A program made the translations under genes and the position numbers. From Hyphomicrobiaceae bacterium (GTDB taxonomy: Bacteria; Pseudomonadota; Alphaproteobacteria; Rhizobiales; Xanthobacteraceae): a DNA stretch of 64,000 nt. The stretch spans positions 1 to 64,000 of the forward strand of contig CANJBX010000017.1 of assembly GCA_947472885.1 (NCBI GenBank), written 5' to 3'. Below are positions 35,885-46,284 of the stretch, one piece after another. The notes beneath the pieces are model-generated. The model worked only from the letters and a program-made list of their open reading frames with translations, was not told where the DNA came from and did no database searches. Positions within the stretch are counted from its first letter, which is position 1; each line of letters begins with the position of its first letter.

Positions 35885-36205
35885 ATGCCGCGCGTCATGA
35901 AATCGGTTTTGAAGTTCGCTGCCAAATTCGCTGCATTGGCGGCCCTTGGCATCGCCGTGCTGCTGCCCACACTCCCATCGGCGGACGCGCAAACCCGCAA
36001 GCGCACCACCATCACCGTACGGCCGGCTGAGCGCATTCCGGGCGTTGACTGGTACGATCCGTTGCGCTGGCGCGCGCCGACGGCGGCAGAGCAGCGCGCA
36101 TTCTCGCGCTACACCCGGCGCTGTTCGGACTGGTACGCGCTGGAGCGCCGCCCGAGCGGCACGGTGCTGACCCCGCAAATGCGTTGCGCATGGGTACGGC
36201 GCTAG
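35885..36205 (+). CDS. Small exported basic protein, unknown function
   Basis: The product has 106 residues. A signal peptide (MPRVMKSVLKFAAKFAALAALGIAVLLPTLPSADAQ) is followed by a short Arg-rich domain, TRKRTTITVRPAERIPGVDWYDPLRWR, with two Cys (RRCSDWYALERR and MRCAWVRR) that may form a disulfide. I do not recognise the family. Confidence 0.65.
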   Translation: MPRVMKSVLKFAAKFAALAALGIAVLLPTLPSADAQTRKRTTITVRPAERIPGVDWYDPLRWRAPTAAEQRAFSRYTRRCSDWYALERRPSGTVLTPQMRCAWVRR

Positions 36206-36217
36206 GCCGGCGCAAGA

Positions 36218-38266
36218 TTACACCGCCGGGACTTTCTTCTCTCGCCGCAAAAAATTGCGGATCAGCTTCGGCTTGTTGGGCTGGCGGATCAGCGTGATAT
36301 CGCTCACGAGCTTGGCGCCGCCGGTTCGGCGTTCCAGGGTCAGCTTGCGGCTGTGGAACTGCTCAAGCTCGGGGCGATGACCGACGCTAATGATCGTCAG
36401 CCCTTCCATTTCCTCGGACAACAGCTTCATCAGCTGGTCCTGGCTCTTGGGATCGAGCGCGGCGGTTGCTTCATCCAGCACGATGATATCGGGCCGGTGC
36501 AGCAGCACGCGCGCAACCGTGAGGCGCTGCTTCTCGCCGCCCGACAACGTCTGGTCCCATGGCGCATCTTCCTCGAGCTTGTCGATGAGATGTTCGAGTC
36601 CGACTTTCTTTAGCGCCTCTTAAATCTGCGGGATGTCCCAGTCCTCGGCTGCGCCGGGATAGGCGACTGCGCGGCGCAAGGTGCCGTGCGGAATATACGG
36701 CCGCTGCGGCAGCAGGATGAGTTTTGCATCCTTCTGAATGTCGATCTCGCCGCCGCCCCATGGCCACAGGCCGGAAATCGCACGCACCAGGGTACTCTTG
36801 CCGGTGCCGGATTCACCGACGACCAGCACGCGTTCGCCCTTCTTGATGACGACCTCGGTTTCATCCACCACCGCCGTGCCGTCGTCGAGCGCCACTGAGA
36901 AATCCCGCAGCCGCATCGCGGCATCGCCGGTTTCGCCGCGCTTGATGCGGTTGAAGCCCTCGCCGCTCTCGGCCTTTTCCAGCGCATCGAGCGAAACCAT
37001 CAGCGACGCCAGACGCCGCGCGCCGGCGTTCCAGTCAGCCAGACGCGGATAGTTATCGACCAGCCAGTTGAACGCCGCCTGGACGATGGTGAAGGCGGAC
37101 GCTGCCTGCATCACCTGACCCAGCGACATGGTGCCATCGAGGAACTTCGGAGCGCAAAGAATGATTGGAATCACCGGCGCGATGATGCTGGAGCCTTGCG
37201 AGACAATCGTCGCGCGCATGTGCTGCGCGCACAGATCGCGCCAGCGCCGCAGCACATCCGCCAGCGAACGGTCGATGCCGGCCCGCTCCTCCTCTTCGCC
37301 GCCAAGGAGCGCAATGCTTTCGCCGTTCTCGCGCACGCGCGTCAGCGTGTAGCGATACTCGGCCTCAATCTGGTTCTTGGCTTCCGACACCGCCGTGAAA
37401 CGCCGCGCCACCAGCACCATCGCGCCGCTGGCAACGACAGCGTAGAATACTGCCGCGATCACGAGAAAGCCGGGAATGGTGACGTCCGCGCCGCCAAGCG
37501 GGATCGTCAGCGAACCGCCGATGTTCCACAGCACGGTGATGAAGGTCATCGCCGACAAGGTTGCCGATACCACGCCGACGGCAAAATCAACCGGCGCATC
37601 GGTCGCGGTGCGCAGGTCTTCGGTCAGGCGGCCTTCGGGATTCTGGTGATCGCCGCTGACAAGATTAAGCTGATAATAGCGGCCGCTCTTGATCCATTGA
37701 TCGAGCACATGCTTGCTGACCCACGCGCGCCAGCGCCGCTACGTTGACATGCGCGCCCACACATTGACGACGCCAAAACCGACGCTTGCGATGGCAAGCG
37801 GGAAAAATACGCCGGCGAGGAATAGCACCGAAGCGCCGTCGTGTTTTTCCAGCGCATCGAAGATCTCGCGGTTCCAGCGGTTGATGCCGTACTGCGCGGC
37901 GAGATTAAGCAGAATAAGGATCAGCAAACTGGCGGTAAGAAGCCACGCCAGCCGGTCGCGGCCCCTGCTCATCCAGAACCCGGTCGCTGTGCGCCAGAAC
38001 CGCCGCAGCAAATAACTGCGCTCCAGCTTCTCGCGCTCGCCCTTGGCGAATGCCTCGAGCTGTTCGCGGTCGTTTTCTGAAACCTTGGGAACTTCAGCCT
38101 TGGCGTCATCGAGCGAGGCGCTCTCGTCTTCCGGCTTTTCGTCTTCTTCTATTTGCGGCTTGTGCCCGGCGGATTCTTTCGAGCCTTCGCGCGGCGTGGA
38201 CACGGCCTCGTCTTTGGGTTTCTTGCCGATATCCTCAGCCAGTATGCCGGTCGTTTTGTCGTTCAC
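36218..38266 (-). pseudogene. SbmA/BacA-like ABC transporter (permease-ATPase fusion), two in-frame stops
   Basis: One minus-strand frame codes a whole 683-codon exporter of the SbmA/BacA-related type. An acidic lead (GTG at 38266) is followed by membrane helices and ARMST. A TAG (37739-37741) then stands where the family has Gln (T-stop-RRWRAW). The frame continues with SGRYYQLNLVSGDHQNPEGRLTEDLR, the Walker A GESGTGKSTL and the motif DIPQI. A TAA (36620-36622) interrupts before EALKKVGL. The rest has the signature SGGEKQR and Walker B IIVLDEATAALD. No frameshift is needed. Each stop is one base change from a sense codon. BacA-type proteins move peptides and very-long-chain fatty acids. Readthrough is unlikely, so I treat it as a recent pseudogene. 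Confidence 0.85.
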
Positions 38267-38551
38267 GCGAGCCACACCCCTTGTCGCACACGCGCAGAAC
38301 GGACAACGCCACAGGTGCATCATCGCGAACGGCGCGAAATTCCGGCAAATAGAATTCAGCAGTCTGTTGGCGGCGCGCTTGCGAGCGATCGAACACCCGC
38401 GCGTGCCAGCGGAAGGTAACTCCCAACCGCACGGCGGGTTCCATGCGCGTAAAGCGCAAAAACCCATGCAGCTATTTTGAAGGTACGGCGTTAAGCGCAG
38501 GACCCGGCAAGCCAGCGGGGCGACAACTCCGGCGCAACCAAGGGGCAAGAC

Positions 38552-38701
38552 ATGAGCCGCAATAACGTACTTTCGCTTGCCGTCGGCGCGCTGATCGTCG
38601 CGGTCACGGTGCTGGGCTATCAGGTCTACCAGGATCGCAAGGAACCCAAGGGCGTGCAGATCAACCTTGGCCAGGGCGGATTGTCGATCGAGAAGAAATG
38701 A
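38552..38701 (+). CDS. Small membrane protein (49 residues), unknown function
   Basis: An ATG at 38552 opens 49 codons to the TGA at 38699. The sequence starts MSRNNVLSLAVGALIVAVTVLG (one membrane helix), then a short basic tail YQVYQDRKEPKGVQINLG and ends LSIEKK. GGGGCAAG precedes the start. Helix plus tail looks like a small inner-membrane protein of a kind conserved in Hyphomicrobiales, from memory. Confidence 0.6.
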   Translation: MSRNNVLSLAVGALIVAVTVLGYQVYQDRKEPKGVQINLGQGGLSIEKK

Positions 38702-38845
38702 CGCCGGGAGTGACGGAAATTATTAAATTTCAAAATGTCCGATCAAGACTCGGAACCGCGCACATTTCAGCACGTTAGCGAATTGACGGGCGCATCGCCG
38801 CCAAAGGTTTTGCCGTTTTGGCAATGGGCCAAGGAGGCCACATTC

Positions 38846-39142
38846 ATGCGTAAATTTACCCTGATCGCTGTCGCCGTAGCCGGCGCATTGTCGTTTGCCG
38901 GCGCGGCCAAGGCCGGGCCGATGACCGGCGCCGGATCGCTGGCCACTGTCATCGACGCCACCGCCGTCCCGGCGGGTGTGTCCGAACTGGCGGAGCAGGT
39001 GCAGTATCGCCGTTATAATCGCCGTCATTACCGGCACTATCGTCCGTACGCCGCCTATGGCTACCGGCCCCGCTATCGCCGGCACTATGTGGCGCCGCAC
39101 TACGGCTACTATCGCCGTCCGGCATACTCTTACCGCTGGTAA
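38846..39142 (+). CDS. Exported Tyr/Arg/His-rich protein
   Basis: The product has 98 residues from MRKFTLIAVAVAGALSFAGAAKA (signal peptide), with AAGGAGG (38831-38837) a proper distance ahead. The mature C-terminal half is a run of Tyr, Arg and His in repeats of the form RRHYRHYRP and RYRRHYVAPHYGYYRR. It may bind metal or cell wall. The function is unknown. The upstream in-frame start at 38735 is unlikely. Confidence 0.75.
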   Translation: MRKFTLIAVAVAGALSFAGAAKAGPMTGAGSLATVIDATAVPAGVSELAEQVQYRRYNRRHYRHYRPYAAYGYRPRYRRHYVAPHYGYYRRPAYSYRW

Positions 39143-39164
39143 TCGAACCAGCGCGAACGAAAAG

Positions 39165-39195
39165 AAAAGGCCCGCATCAAGCGGGCCTTTTTATT
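39165..39195 (+). terminator. Terminator after the Tyr-rich gene
   Basis: AAAAGGCCCGC (39165-39175) pairs with GCGGGCCTTTT (39181-39191), and TTATTT follows. It may also end leuC from the other strand. Confidence 0.88.
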
Positions 39196-39216
39196 TCACG
39201 CTTTGGGAATGTGTGA

Positions 39217-40620
39217 CTATCGCCACTCACGGATATCGACGAACTTGCCGGCAATCGCCGCCGCCGCCGCCATCGCGGGCGACACCAGATGCGTGCGGCC
39301 CTTGTAGCCCTGACGGCCTTCGAAGTTGCGGTTCGAGGTCGAAGCGCAACGCTCTTCCGGCTTGAGCTTGTCGGGGTTCATCGCGAGGCACATCGAGCAG
39401 CCCGGCTCGCGCCATTCAAAGCCGGCCTTGAGGAAAATCTTGTCGAGGCCTTCGGCTTCCGCCTGCTCCTTCACGATGCCCGAACCCGGCACGATCATGG
39501 CGCTGACATTGGCGTTGACGGTCTTGCCTTCGACCATGCGCGCCACTTCACGCAGATCTTCGATGCGGCCATTGGTGCAGGAACCGATGAACACCTTGTC
39601 GAGCGTGATGTCGGTGATCCTGGTGCCCGCCGTCAGGCCGATGTATTCAAGCGCACGCTTCTTCGATGCACGCTTGTGCTCGTCCTTGATGTCTTCCGGG
39701 TTCGGCACGATGCCGGTGATCGAGACAACGTCTTCCGGCGACGTGCCCCAGGTCACGAGCGGCGGCAGCTTCGCAGCGTCGAGCTTCACGACGTGATCGA
39801 AATGCGCGCCTTCGTCGGTGCGCAAGGTTTCCCAGTAACGCACGGCGGCGTCCCAGTCCGCGCCCTTGGGCGACTTCGGACGGCCCTTGAGATAGGCGTA
39901 GGTCTTCTCGTCCGGCGCGATCATGCCGGCACGTGCGCCCGCTTCGATGGTCATGTTGCAGACCGTCATGCGGCCTTCCATCGACAGCGCGCGGATGGCT
40001 TCGCCGGCGAATTCGATAGAGTAGCCGGTACCGCCAGCGGTGCCGATCTCGCCGATCACGGCCAGAATGATATCCTTGGCGGTGACGCCGTCCGGCAACT
40101 TGCCATCGACCTGCACCAGCATGTTTTTCGATTTTTTCTGGATCAGCGTCTGCGTCGCCAGCACATGCTCGACCTCGGACGTACCGATGCCATAGGCCAG
40201 CGCGCCGAACGCACCATGCGTCGCGGTGTGGCTGTCGCCACACACAATCGTGGTGCCCGGCAGGGTAAAGCCCTGCTCCGGTCCGATGATGTGGACGATG
40301 CCCTGGCGCTTGTCGAACTCGTTGTAATACTCGAGGCCGAAAATCTTGGCATTCTCGGCGAGGTACGCGATCTGCGCAGCGCTCTCCGGGTCCGGATTCG
40401 GCTTGTTGCGATCCGTCGTCGGCACGTTGTGATCGACAACCAGCAATGTCTTTTCCGGCGCGCGCACCTTGCGGCCCGACATGCGCAGACCTTCGAAGGC
40501 CTGCGGCGAAGTCACTTCGTGAACCAGATGCCGGTCGATATAGAGCAGACAGGTGCCGTCTGCCGGATTGTCGACCAGATGATCGTCCCAGATCTTGTCG
40601 TAGAGCGTGCGCGGTTTCAT
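39217..40620 (-). CDS. leuC: 3-isopropylmalate dehydratase large subunit
   Basis: This aconitase-superfamily enzyme works with LeuD in leucine synthesis. The product has 467 residues with [41 protein letters not shown], the [4Fe-4S] Cys in [16 protein letters not shown] and [10 protein letters not shown], and [19 protein letters not shown] promoter with TATATA (40806-40811 region) probably lies upstream, just past the rplS terminator. Confidence 0.97.
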   Translation of the reverse strand: MKPRTLYDKIWDDHLVDNPADGTCLLYIDRHLVHEVTSPQAFEGLRMSGRKVRAPEKTLLVVDHNVPTTDRNKPNPDPESAAQIAYLAENAKIFGLEYYNEFDKRQGIVHIIGPEQGFTLPGTTIVCGDSHTATHGAFGALAYGIGTSEVEHVLATQTLIQKKSKNMLVQVDGKLPDGVTAKDIILAVIGEIGTAGGTGYSIEFAGEAIRALSMEGRMTVCNMTIEAGARAGMIAPDEKTYAYLKGRPKSPKGADWDAAVRYWETLRTDEGAHFDHVVKLDAAKLPPLVTWGTSPEDVVSITGIVPNPEDIKDEHKRASKKRALEYIGLTAGTRITDITLDKVFIGSCTNGRIEDLREVARMVEGKTVNANVSAMIVPGSGIVKEQAEAEGLDKIFLKAGFEWREPGCSMCLAMNPDKLKPEERCASTSNRNFEGRQGYKGRTHLVSPAMAAAAAIAGKFVDIREWR

Positions 40621-40692
40621 GTGCGTGAACCTTGATCTTGAATGGATGCGGAATGTTGGGCGCGCATGAGATGCGCGAGCGGCGTCAGGCGA

Positions 40693-40800
40693 TCAAAGAC
40701 CAGCCAGCACAGCCGACGTCATGCGGCCGAAGAACCGGCCCGGCAGGCGCGCGTGGTCCTGCAACACGATGAAATGTCTGATCGGCGTCACTGAAGACAT
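40693..40800 (-). CDS. Possible 35-residue leader ORF upstream of leuC
   Basis: On the minus strand an ATG at 40800 opens 35 codons to a TGA at 40693, beginning SSVTPIRHFIVLQDHARLP and ending SAVLAGL. It has five Leu/Val-rich codons near its end and lies between the probable leuC promoter and leuC. It could be a small protein or a leader peptide. The ribosome site is weak. I give it low weight. Confidence 0.25.
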   Translation of the reverse strand: MSSVTPIRHFIVLQDHARLPGRFFGRMTSAVLAGL

Positions 40801-40831
40801 GACCCATATATATCAACCTGGAGCGCAAACA

Positions 40832-40856
40832 AAAAGGCCGGACAAGCCGGCCTTTT
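40832..40856 (-). terminator. Terminator of the rpsP-rimM-trmD-rplS operon
   Basis: On the minus strand AAAAGGCCGG (40856-40847) pairs with CCGGCCTTTT (40841-40832), with a TTTTTG tail. It lies about 30 bases after rplS and before the leuC promoter. Confidence 0.88.
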
Positions 40857-40884
40857 CGCGTATCGGATTTGCGTTGCGGCCGGA

Positions 40885-41268
40885 TTACTCGGCGACGACG
40901 GCTTCGCGGTTGTCCTGCCGCTCGGTGATGCGGGCGGATTTGCCGCGCAGGCCACGGAGATAATACAGCTTGGCGCGGCGCACCTTGCCGTGGCGGACGA
41001 CCTTGATGCTGTCGACCATCGGCGAGTAGAGCGGGAACACGCGCTCGACGCCTTCGCCGTAGGAAATCTTGCGAACCGTGAAGTTCTGGTTCAGGCCGGC
41101 GCCGTTGCGGCCGATGCAGACGCCTTCATAGGCCTGCACGCGGGTGCGCTCGCCTTCGACGACCTTCACGCTGACGATAAGCGTGTCGCCCGGGCCGAAT
41201 TCCGGGATCGTCTTGTTGGCGGACAGCTTCACGACCTGCTCATTTTCGAGCGTCTGGATCAAATTCAT
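40885..41268 (-). CDS. rplS: 50S ribosomal protein L19
   Basis: L19 sits at the 30S-50S interface. The product has 127 residues starting [15 protein letters not shown], then [34 protein letters not shown] and [16 protein letters not shown]. It is the last gene of the usual rpsP-rimM-trmD-rplS order and ends at a clear terminator. Confidence 0.98.
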   Translation of the reverse strand: MNLIQTLENEQVVKLSANKTIPEFGPGDTLIVSVKVVEGERTRVQAYEGVCIGRNGAGLNQNFTVRKISYGEGVERVFPLYSPMVDSIKVVRHGKVRRAKLYYLRGLRGKSARITERQDNREAVVAE

Positions 41269-41362
41269 GGGTATTCTCCGTGGGTTACGCCGGGATAAAC
41301 GCCTACGGCGACTGCCCTGATCGTCAAATTCTGGCGGTTTCTATTATAAATAGGCGGCTTTG

Positions 41363-42079
41363 TCACCCCTTTTGGGGCTTCGGGCGGGCCTGATAAGCGG
41401 CCCAAAGGTCGGGTCTTCGCGTGCGGGTTAACGCCTCGGCTTGGGCCTTCCGCCAGGCCGCGACCTTGCCGTGGTCGCCGGAGGTGAGAATTTCCGGGAT
41501 CGCCTGACCCTCAAATTCCTGCGGCCGTGTGTATTGCGGGTATTCAAGGAGGCCGTGGGAAAAACTTTCGTCCTCGGCCGAAGCAGCCGCGCCCAGCACG
41601 CCCGGCAGCAGCCGCACGCAGGCATCGAGCAAGGCAAGCGCCGCGATCTCGCCGCCCGACAGCACATAGTCGCCGATGGAAACCTCCTCGAGGCCGCGCG
41701 CCGCAATCACGCGCTCGTCAATGCCCTCGAAACGGCCACAGACGATGGTAACACCCGGCCCAGCGGAAAGTTGAGACACGCGCGCCTGCGTCAACGGCGC
41801 GCCGCGCGGCGTCATCAGCAATTTCGGACGAATTTCAGAAGCATTTGCGTCTGCCACCGCATCAATCGCACGCGCCAGAATATCGGGCTTGAGTACCATG
41901 CCGGCTCCGCCACCGGCGGGCGTGTCGTCCACCGTGCGATGCTTGTCGGTCGTGTGTTCACGAATGTCATGGGCATCGAGCGACCAGATACCGCTGGTCA
42001 GCGCCTTGCCGGTCAAGCTGATGCCGAGCGGCCCCGGGAACATTTCTGGAAATAGCGTGAGGACCGACGCGCGCCACAT
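41363..42079 (-). CDS. trmD: tRNA (guanine-N1)-methyltransferase
   Basis: It methylates G37 of tRNAs reading CNN codons. The product has 238 residues: [50 protein letters not shown] and the SAM-binding trefoil knot [20 protein letters not shown]. It begins two bases after the rimM stop. Confidence 0.97.
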   Translation of the reverse strand: MWRASVLTLFPEMFPGPLGISLTGKALTSGIWSLDAHDIREHTTDKHRTVDDTPAGGGAGMVLKPDILARAIDAVADANASEIRPKLLMTPRGAPLTQARVSQLSAGPGVTIVCGRFEGIDERVIAARGLEEVSIGDYVLSGGEIAALALLDACVRLLPGVLGAAASAEDESFSHGLLEYPQYTRPQEFEGQAIPEILTSGDHGKVAAWRKAQAEALTRTRRPDLWAAYQARPKPQKG

Positions 42080-42081
42080 GG

Positions 42082-42642
42082 CTAAAGCTCGCGTTTCGGC
42101 GCGCCGTCTTCCGACGGATCGGCCTCGACTTCGGCCGGCATCTCGACCGTGACCTTGCCGCCCGCGATATCGATTTCCGGCACGGTGGTTTCCGTGAACG
42201 GGATCAGCACCGTGTCGCGCACATTGAGCAGCCGCAGTTCCACAAGATCGCCAGCGCCGAAATTATGCATGGCGGCGACTTCACCGATCATAGCACCGGC
42301 GGGATCGACAGCCTTCAGGCCGACCAGATCGGCGTAATAGAATTCGCCGTCTTCTTCGATCTCGGGAAGGCTGTCGCGTGACACGTAAAGTTCAGTGTGA
42401 ACCAGCTTCTCGGCGGCGTCGCGATCATCGACGCCCTTGATATGCGCGATCAGGAAGTTGCCGGCGGGTTTTGCCTTGGCAAACTCGAACGTGCGCTTGC
42501 CGTCTTCGCTCTCAAGCGTGCCGTAGTCGAGGAACGCCATCGGATCGGCCGTCATCGGCCACAGCTTCACGTCGCCGCGAATGCCGTGCGCCGCGCCAAT
42601 CTTGGCGACGCAGATGCGCTTGTCATTCTGCTTGCTTGCCAT
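42082..42642 (-). CDS. rimM: 16S rRNA processing protein RimM
   Basis: It helps mature the 30S head. The product has 186 residues with the N-terminal RimM barrel [21 protein letters not shown] and a C-terminal PRC-like barrel ([36 protein letters not shown]). Standard place between rpsP and trmD. Confidence 0.95.
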   Translation of the reverse strand: MASKQNDKRICVAKIGAAHGIRGDVKLWPMTADPMAFLDYGTLESEDGKRTFEFAKAKPAGNFLIAHIKGVDDRDAAEKLVHTELYVSRDSLPEIEEDGEFYYADLVGLKAVDPAGAMIGEVAAMHNFGAGDLVELRLLNVRDTVLIPFTETTVPEIDIAGGKVTVEMPAEVEADPSEDGAPKREL

Positions 42643-42725
42643 GAGGCGCTATCCAGTGGGTCCGCTATAGCGAGAAGCCGGGTCACAGCCCGGCTTCCCA
42701 AACCATCATGCGCAATGCGAGAAAA

Positions 42726-43091
42726 TTACGCAGCCGGAGCCGGCTTCGGCGCGGCAGCGGCCTGCTTGGCGGCTTCTTCGGCGTTCGCCTTGCGCTGCTT
42801 GCGCGGAATTGCCTTCTCGGGGTTCTTGCGCGGCTCACGCTTCTTGATGCCTTCGGCATCGAGGAAACGCGACACGCGATCGGACGGCTGCGCGCCCTTG
42901 GCAAGCCATGCCTTGATCTTCTCGAAGTCAACGACGAGGCGTTCCTTCTTGTCCTTCGGCAGCAGCGGATTGAAGTAGCCGAGACGCTCGATGAAACGGC
43001 CATCGCGCGGATAGCGGCTGTCGGCGACAACGACGTGGTAGAACGGGCGCTTCTTGGTGCCGGCGCGAGCCATGCGGATAACGACTGACAT
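42726..43091 (-). CDS. rpsP: 30S ribosomal protein S16 with extended tail
   Basis: The product has 121 residues, starting [26 protein letters not shown], then [15 protein letters not shown] and [11 protein letters not shown]. The bacterial core is about 82 residues; the last ~40 are Lys/Ala/Pro-rich ([20 protein letters not shown]), an alphaproteobacterial feature. First gene of the operon, after ffh. Confidence 0.97.
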   Translation of the reverse strand: MSVVIRMARAGTKKRPFYHVVVADSRYPRDGRFIERLGYFNPLLPKDKKERLVVDFEKIKAWLAKGAQPSDRVSRFLDAEGIKKREPRKNPEKAIPRKQRKANAEEAAKQAAAAPKPAPAA

Positions 43092-43148
43092 TTTAGTTTC
43101 CTTCTTTTGAACTTCGTTCGGTGTGTTTCGGTTGAGTTGAATTATTCG

Positions 43149-44693
43149 CTACTTCTTCTTCCCCAGTCCGGGGAGACCCGGCGGCACACCGCCGGGCAAT
43201 TTCATCCCGCCCAATCCCGGCATTCCGCCGGACAGGCCAGGAAATTTCGCAGGCAACCCGCCGCCCGGAGCGCCGGGCATTCCAGGCGGCAGACCGCCCG
43301 GCATTTTTTCGGCGAGCTTCGCCATGTCTTCGGCAGACGGCATGCCGCCGCCAAGTCCGAGCATATTGCCGAGGCCGGCCATCGGGCCGCGCTTGCCCGA
43401 ACCCATCGCCTTCATCATGTCGGCCATGGACCAGTGCATCTTGAGCAACTTGTTGATCTCTTCGACCTTGGTGCCGGAGCCGGCGGCGATGCGCTTCTTG
43501 CGGCTCGCCTTGAGCAAATCGGGATTGCGGCGCTCCTTCTTGGTCATCGAATTGATGATCGCGACCTGACGCTTGAGCGTGTTGTCGTTCAGGTTCGCAT
43601 TCGCCATCTGGGTCTTCATCTTGGCGACGCCGGGCATCATACCCATCAGTCCGCCAATGCCGCCCATCTTCATCATGCCGTCGAGCTGATCGCGCAGGTC
43701 GTTCAGGTCGAACTGACCCTTGCGCATACGCTCGGCGGTGCGCGCGGCCTTCTCGGCATCGATGGTCTGCGCGGCCTTCTCGACCAGCGAGACAATGTCG
43801 CCCATGCCGAGAATACGTCCGGCGATACGCGATGGATCGAAATCCTCCAGCGCATCCATCTTTTCGCCGGTACCGATCAGCTTGATCGGCTTGCCGGTGA
43901 CGGCACGCATGGAAAGCGCCGCGCCGCCGCGGCCGTCGCCATCGACGCGCGTCAGCACGATGCCACTGAGACCGACACGTTCGTTGAACGAGCGCGCGAG
44001 GTTGACGGCGTCCTGGCCGGTCAGTGCATCGGCGACCAGCAGCACTTCATGCGGATTAGCGTTGCGCCGCACTTCGGCGGCTTCAAGCATCATTTCTTCG
44101 TCGAGCGTGATGCGGCCCGCGGTATCGAGCAGCACGACGTCGTAACCGCCGAGCTTGCCCGCGGTGACGGCGCGCGCCGCGATCTGCACCGGCGTCTGGC
44201 CGGCAACAACCGGCAGCGTCTGCACTTCAACCTGCGTGCCCAGCACCGCAAGCTGCTCCATCGCCGCCGGTCGGCGCGTATCGAGCGAAGCCATCAGCAC
44301 CTTGCGCTTCATCTGCTTGGAAAGACGCAGCGCGAGTTTCGCCGTGGTGGTGGTTTTGCCGGAGCCCTGCAGGCCGACCATCATGATGACGACGGGCGCG
44401 GGCGCATTAAGATCAATTGGCTGCGCGCTCGCGCCCAGCGTTTCGATGAGTTCGTCGTGAACGATCTTCACGACCATCTGGCCGGGCGTCACCGACTTGA
44501 TGACTTCGACGCCGACCGCACGTTCCTTCAGCTTGACGATGAATGCGTTGACGACTTCGAGCGCGACATCGCCTTCAAGCAGCGCGCGGCGGACTTCGCG
44601 CGCGGCAGCATCGACATCGGCGGCCGACAGCGCGCCGCGCCGCGTCAGGCGGTCGAGGATGCCAGTCAGTTTTTCCGACAGCGAGTCGAACAT
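43149..44693 (-). CDS. ffh: Signal recognition particle protein Ffh
   Basis: It binds signal peptides and 4.5S RNA and docks with FtsY. The product has 514 residues from MFDSLSEKLTGILDRL. It has the N domain, then the G domain with GLQGSGKTTTTAKLAL, LDTAGR and TRVDGDGRGGAALS, then the M domain with a Met/Gly-rich tail (GMPGAPGGGL, GGMPGLGGMKL). Its receptor ftsY lies 9 kb away. The in-frame start at 44729 is not needed. Confidence 0.97.
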   Translation of the reverse strand: MFDSLSEKLTGILDRLTRRGALSAADVDAAAREVRRALLEGDVALEVVNAFIVKLKERAVGVEVIKSVTPGQMVVKIVHDELIETLGASAQPIDLNAPAPVVIMMVGLQGSGKTTTTAKLALRLSKQMKRKVLMASLDTRRPAAMEQLAVLGTQVEVQTLPVVAGQTPVQIAARAVTAGKLGGYDVVLLDTAGRITLDEEMMLEAAEVRRNANPHEVLLVADALTGQDAVNLARSFNERVGLSGIVLTRVDGDGRGGAALSMRAVTGKPIKLIGTGEKMDALEDFDPSRIAGRILGMGDIVSLVEKAAQTIDAEKAARTAERMRKGQFDLNDLRDQLDGMMKMGGIGGLMGMMPGVAKMKTQMANANLNDNTLKRQVAIINSMTKKERRNPDLLKASRKKRIAAGSGTKVEEINKLLKMHWSMADMMKAMGSGKRGPMAGLGNMLGLGGGMPSAEDMAKLAEKMPGGLPPGMPGAPGGGLPAKFPGLSGGMPGLGGMKLPGGVPPGLPGLGKKK

Positions 44694-44835
44694 CGTAATC
44701 TCAAAACACTTTCGCGCCCGAGGGCGCATAGCGCTGTCGGGCGTTGACCTCCGGCCTCTCGGGCTGGGCGGCGGATGGGTAGTCTGGCTCTAGGTGAGCG
44801 GGCGGAAACTAGTAGCGCCCGCCTTTTCCGTCAAG

Positions 44836-46126
44836 TCAGGAGGCCAAAACCGGCCGTTTACCCTGTTGCGGGCGGTATTGCCGCCAGACCGCCTTGGTTT
44901 CGGCATCCGCCGGTACCTTCTGCGATACCACCACCAGGTCGGCGACCGGATCGGCACCGTTTGAGGCCGACAGCGTCGGCGCCTCGCCGCCCTGCAACCC
45001 TTCGATAGCGCGGATCATCAGCCGCCGCATGGCAATCACCCCGCGGTCGGAGGCGCCGAGATGTTCCCGTGTGCGGTCGCTGACCCCGCCCTGGCTTTCA
45101 ACTGCGAAACGGTCGTGGTCGTAGAAATTGAACCCCATCCCCAGGAACGTCAGCCGCTCCATCTCGCCGCGGTCCTGCAAGTAGCGATTCGAACGCCGCC
45201 GCCGCGTGTCGTAGTCTTCGGTCATCTCGCTGCGGACGAGCCGATGCTGAAACGCAGCGTCGATTGGATCGTCATAGCAATACGCAATCGCGTACTTCCA
45301 GTGATGATGGTCATCGATCGGCACATGCCAGTGCATCCAGTAGCCGATGTTAGGCTTTGGCGGCGACTTCGCCGGATCATGCAAGGGTCCACCGTCGAAC
45401 GCCGAGCAGTTCGGCATGATAAAATTACTGATGCGGACGTATTTTTCGTCAGCACCAAGCATACGCGTCGCGAACACACGCAAACCGAACGGTGCGATTT
45501 CGACTTCGATCAGCGGCGCAACGTCGGCGGCGAGCAGCGCATCGACCTGCTTGGTGCGTTCGTCCGGCGCCTTGCTGGGTGACGACATGCGATGCAGGAC
45601 CGACAGGTGCTGGGGATCGACATTGCCCTCGTTGCCTTGCAGGTAGTTGCATTCGTGAATGAGTTTGCTGGTCCACACATGTGCGGCGGGCGCGGAGAAG
45701 ATCGGAAAATTCGGCAGCGGGGGCGCTTCGCCCGGCCCCATGTAGGTCAGGATTAACCCGCCAGCTTCGCGGCAGGGGTAAGCCGGATGGCGGATCGTAT
45801 CCTTGTAGCTGCTTGCCGCGGGTTCGCCCGGCTGTTCGAGGCAACGCCCGTTCTTCGCCAGCAGCCAGCCGTGATAAAGACAGCGCAGGCCTTCACCTTC
45901 GACGCGCGCATAACCAAGGGCAGCGCAGGCCCATCAGCCCGATCTCGTCCTTCGCATTGCGAAACAGCACAAGGTCTTCGCCGAGCAACCGGACCGGCCG
46001 CGGCGATGTGCCAGGCGGCAGTTCCTCGGCAAGCGCGACGGGTTGCCAGTACCGGCGGAACAATTCGCCCGCCGGCGTACCGGATCCGGTACGGGTGAGT
46101 AGCTCGTTTTGCTCTTTGGTCAGCAT
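44836..46126 (-). pseudogene. Rieske-type aromatic-ring dioxygenase, alpha subunit, deletion and frameshift
   Basis: From MLTKEQNELLTRTG (46126) the frame runs through FRRYWQPVALAEELPPG and GLMGLRCP, then goes out of frame at about 45929 (+ strand). In another frame it resumes as GYARVEGEGLRCLYHGW and goes on through EQPGEPAASSYKDTIRHPAYPC and GPGEAPPLPNFPIF to the stop at 44836. The normal Rieske motif CPHRxAxL...CxYHGW should span this join. The sequence goes from CP directly to LGYARVEG, so the ligand His and about 15-17 bases are gone. The catalytic part still shows HECNYLQGNEGNVDPQHLSVLHR and GYWMHWHVPIDDHHH. It looks like a phthalate-dioxygenase-type enzyme and cannot be active. Confidence 0.85.
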
Positions 46127-46284
46127 GGCCGGTCGTCCCCGAACGAAGTTCGCAACGCACCGCAAATTAATGGCCCAATGGCCCGCTGCGTCAAGCAGAG
46201 CAGAAATCACGATTGACCGCCCCGGCTTCCCGTTCGATCCTTGCCGGATCGGCGCGTAACGGGCCGGCACAGGGGAGGACGTCG

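Noticed and set aside
36353-36623. Small plus-strand genes inside the ABC transporter locus
   Set aside because: They are antisense shadows of the conserved ATPase domain.
39289-40635. 448-codon open frame antisense to leuC
   Set aside because: A shadow of leuC with no recognisable motif; leuC itself is fully conserved.
40885-43091. tRNA or 4.5S RNA near ffh and the ribosomal operon
   Set aside because: No cloverleaf or 4.5S-like hairpin seen in the short gaps of the operon.
43107-44747. 546-codon open frame antisense to ffh
   Set aside because: A GC-rich shadow of ffh; composition is His/Arg/Leu-rich with no domain.
45753-46160. Separate 135-residue gene inside the Rieske locus
   Set aside because: Its frame is a shadow; the Rieske protein parts are in the two other frames.
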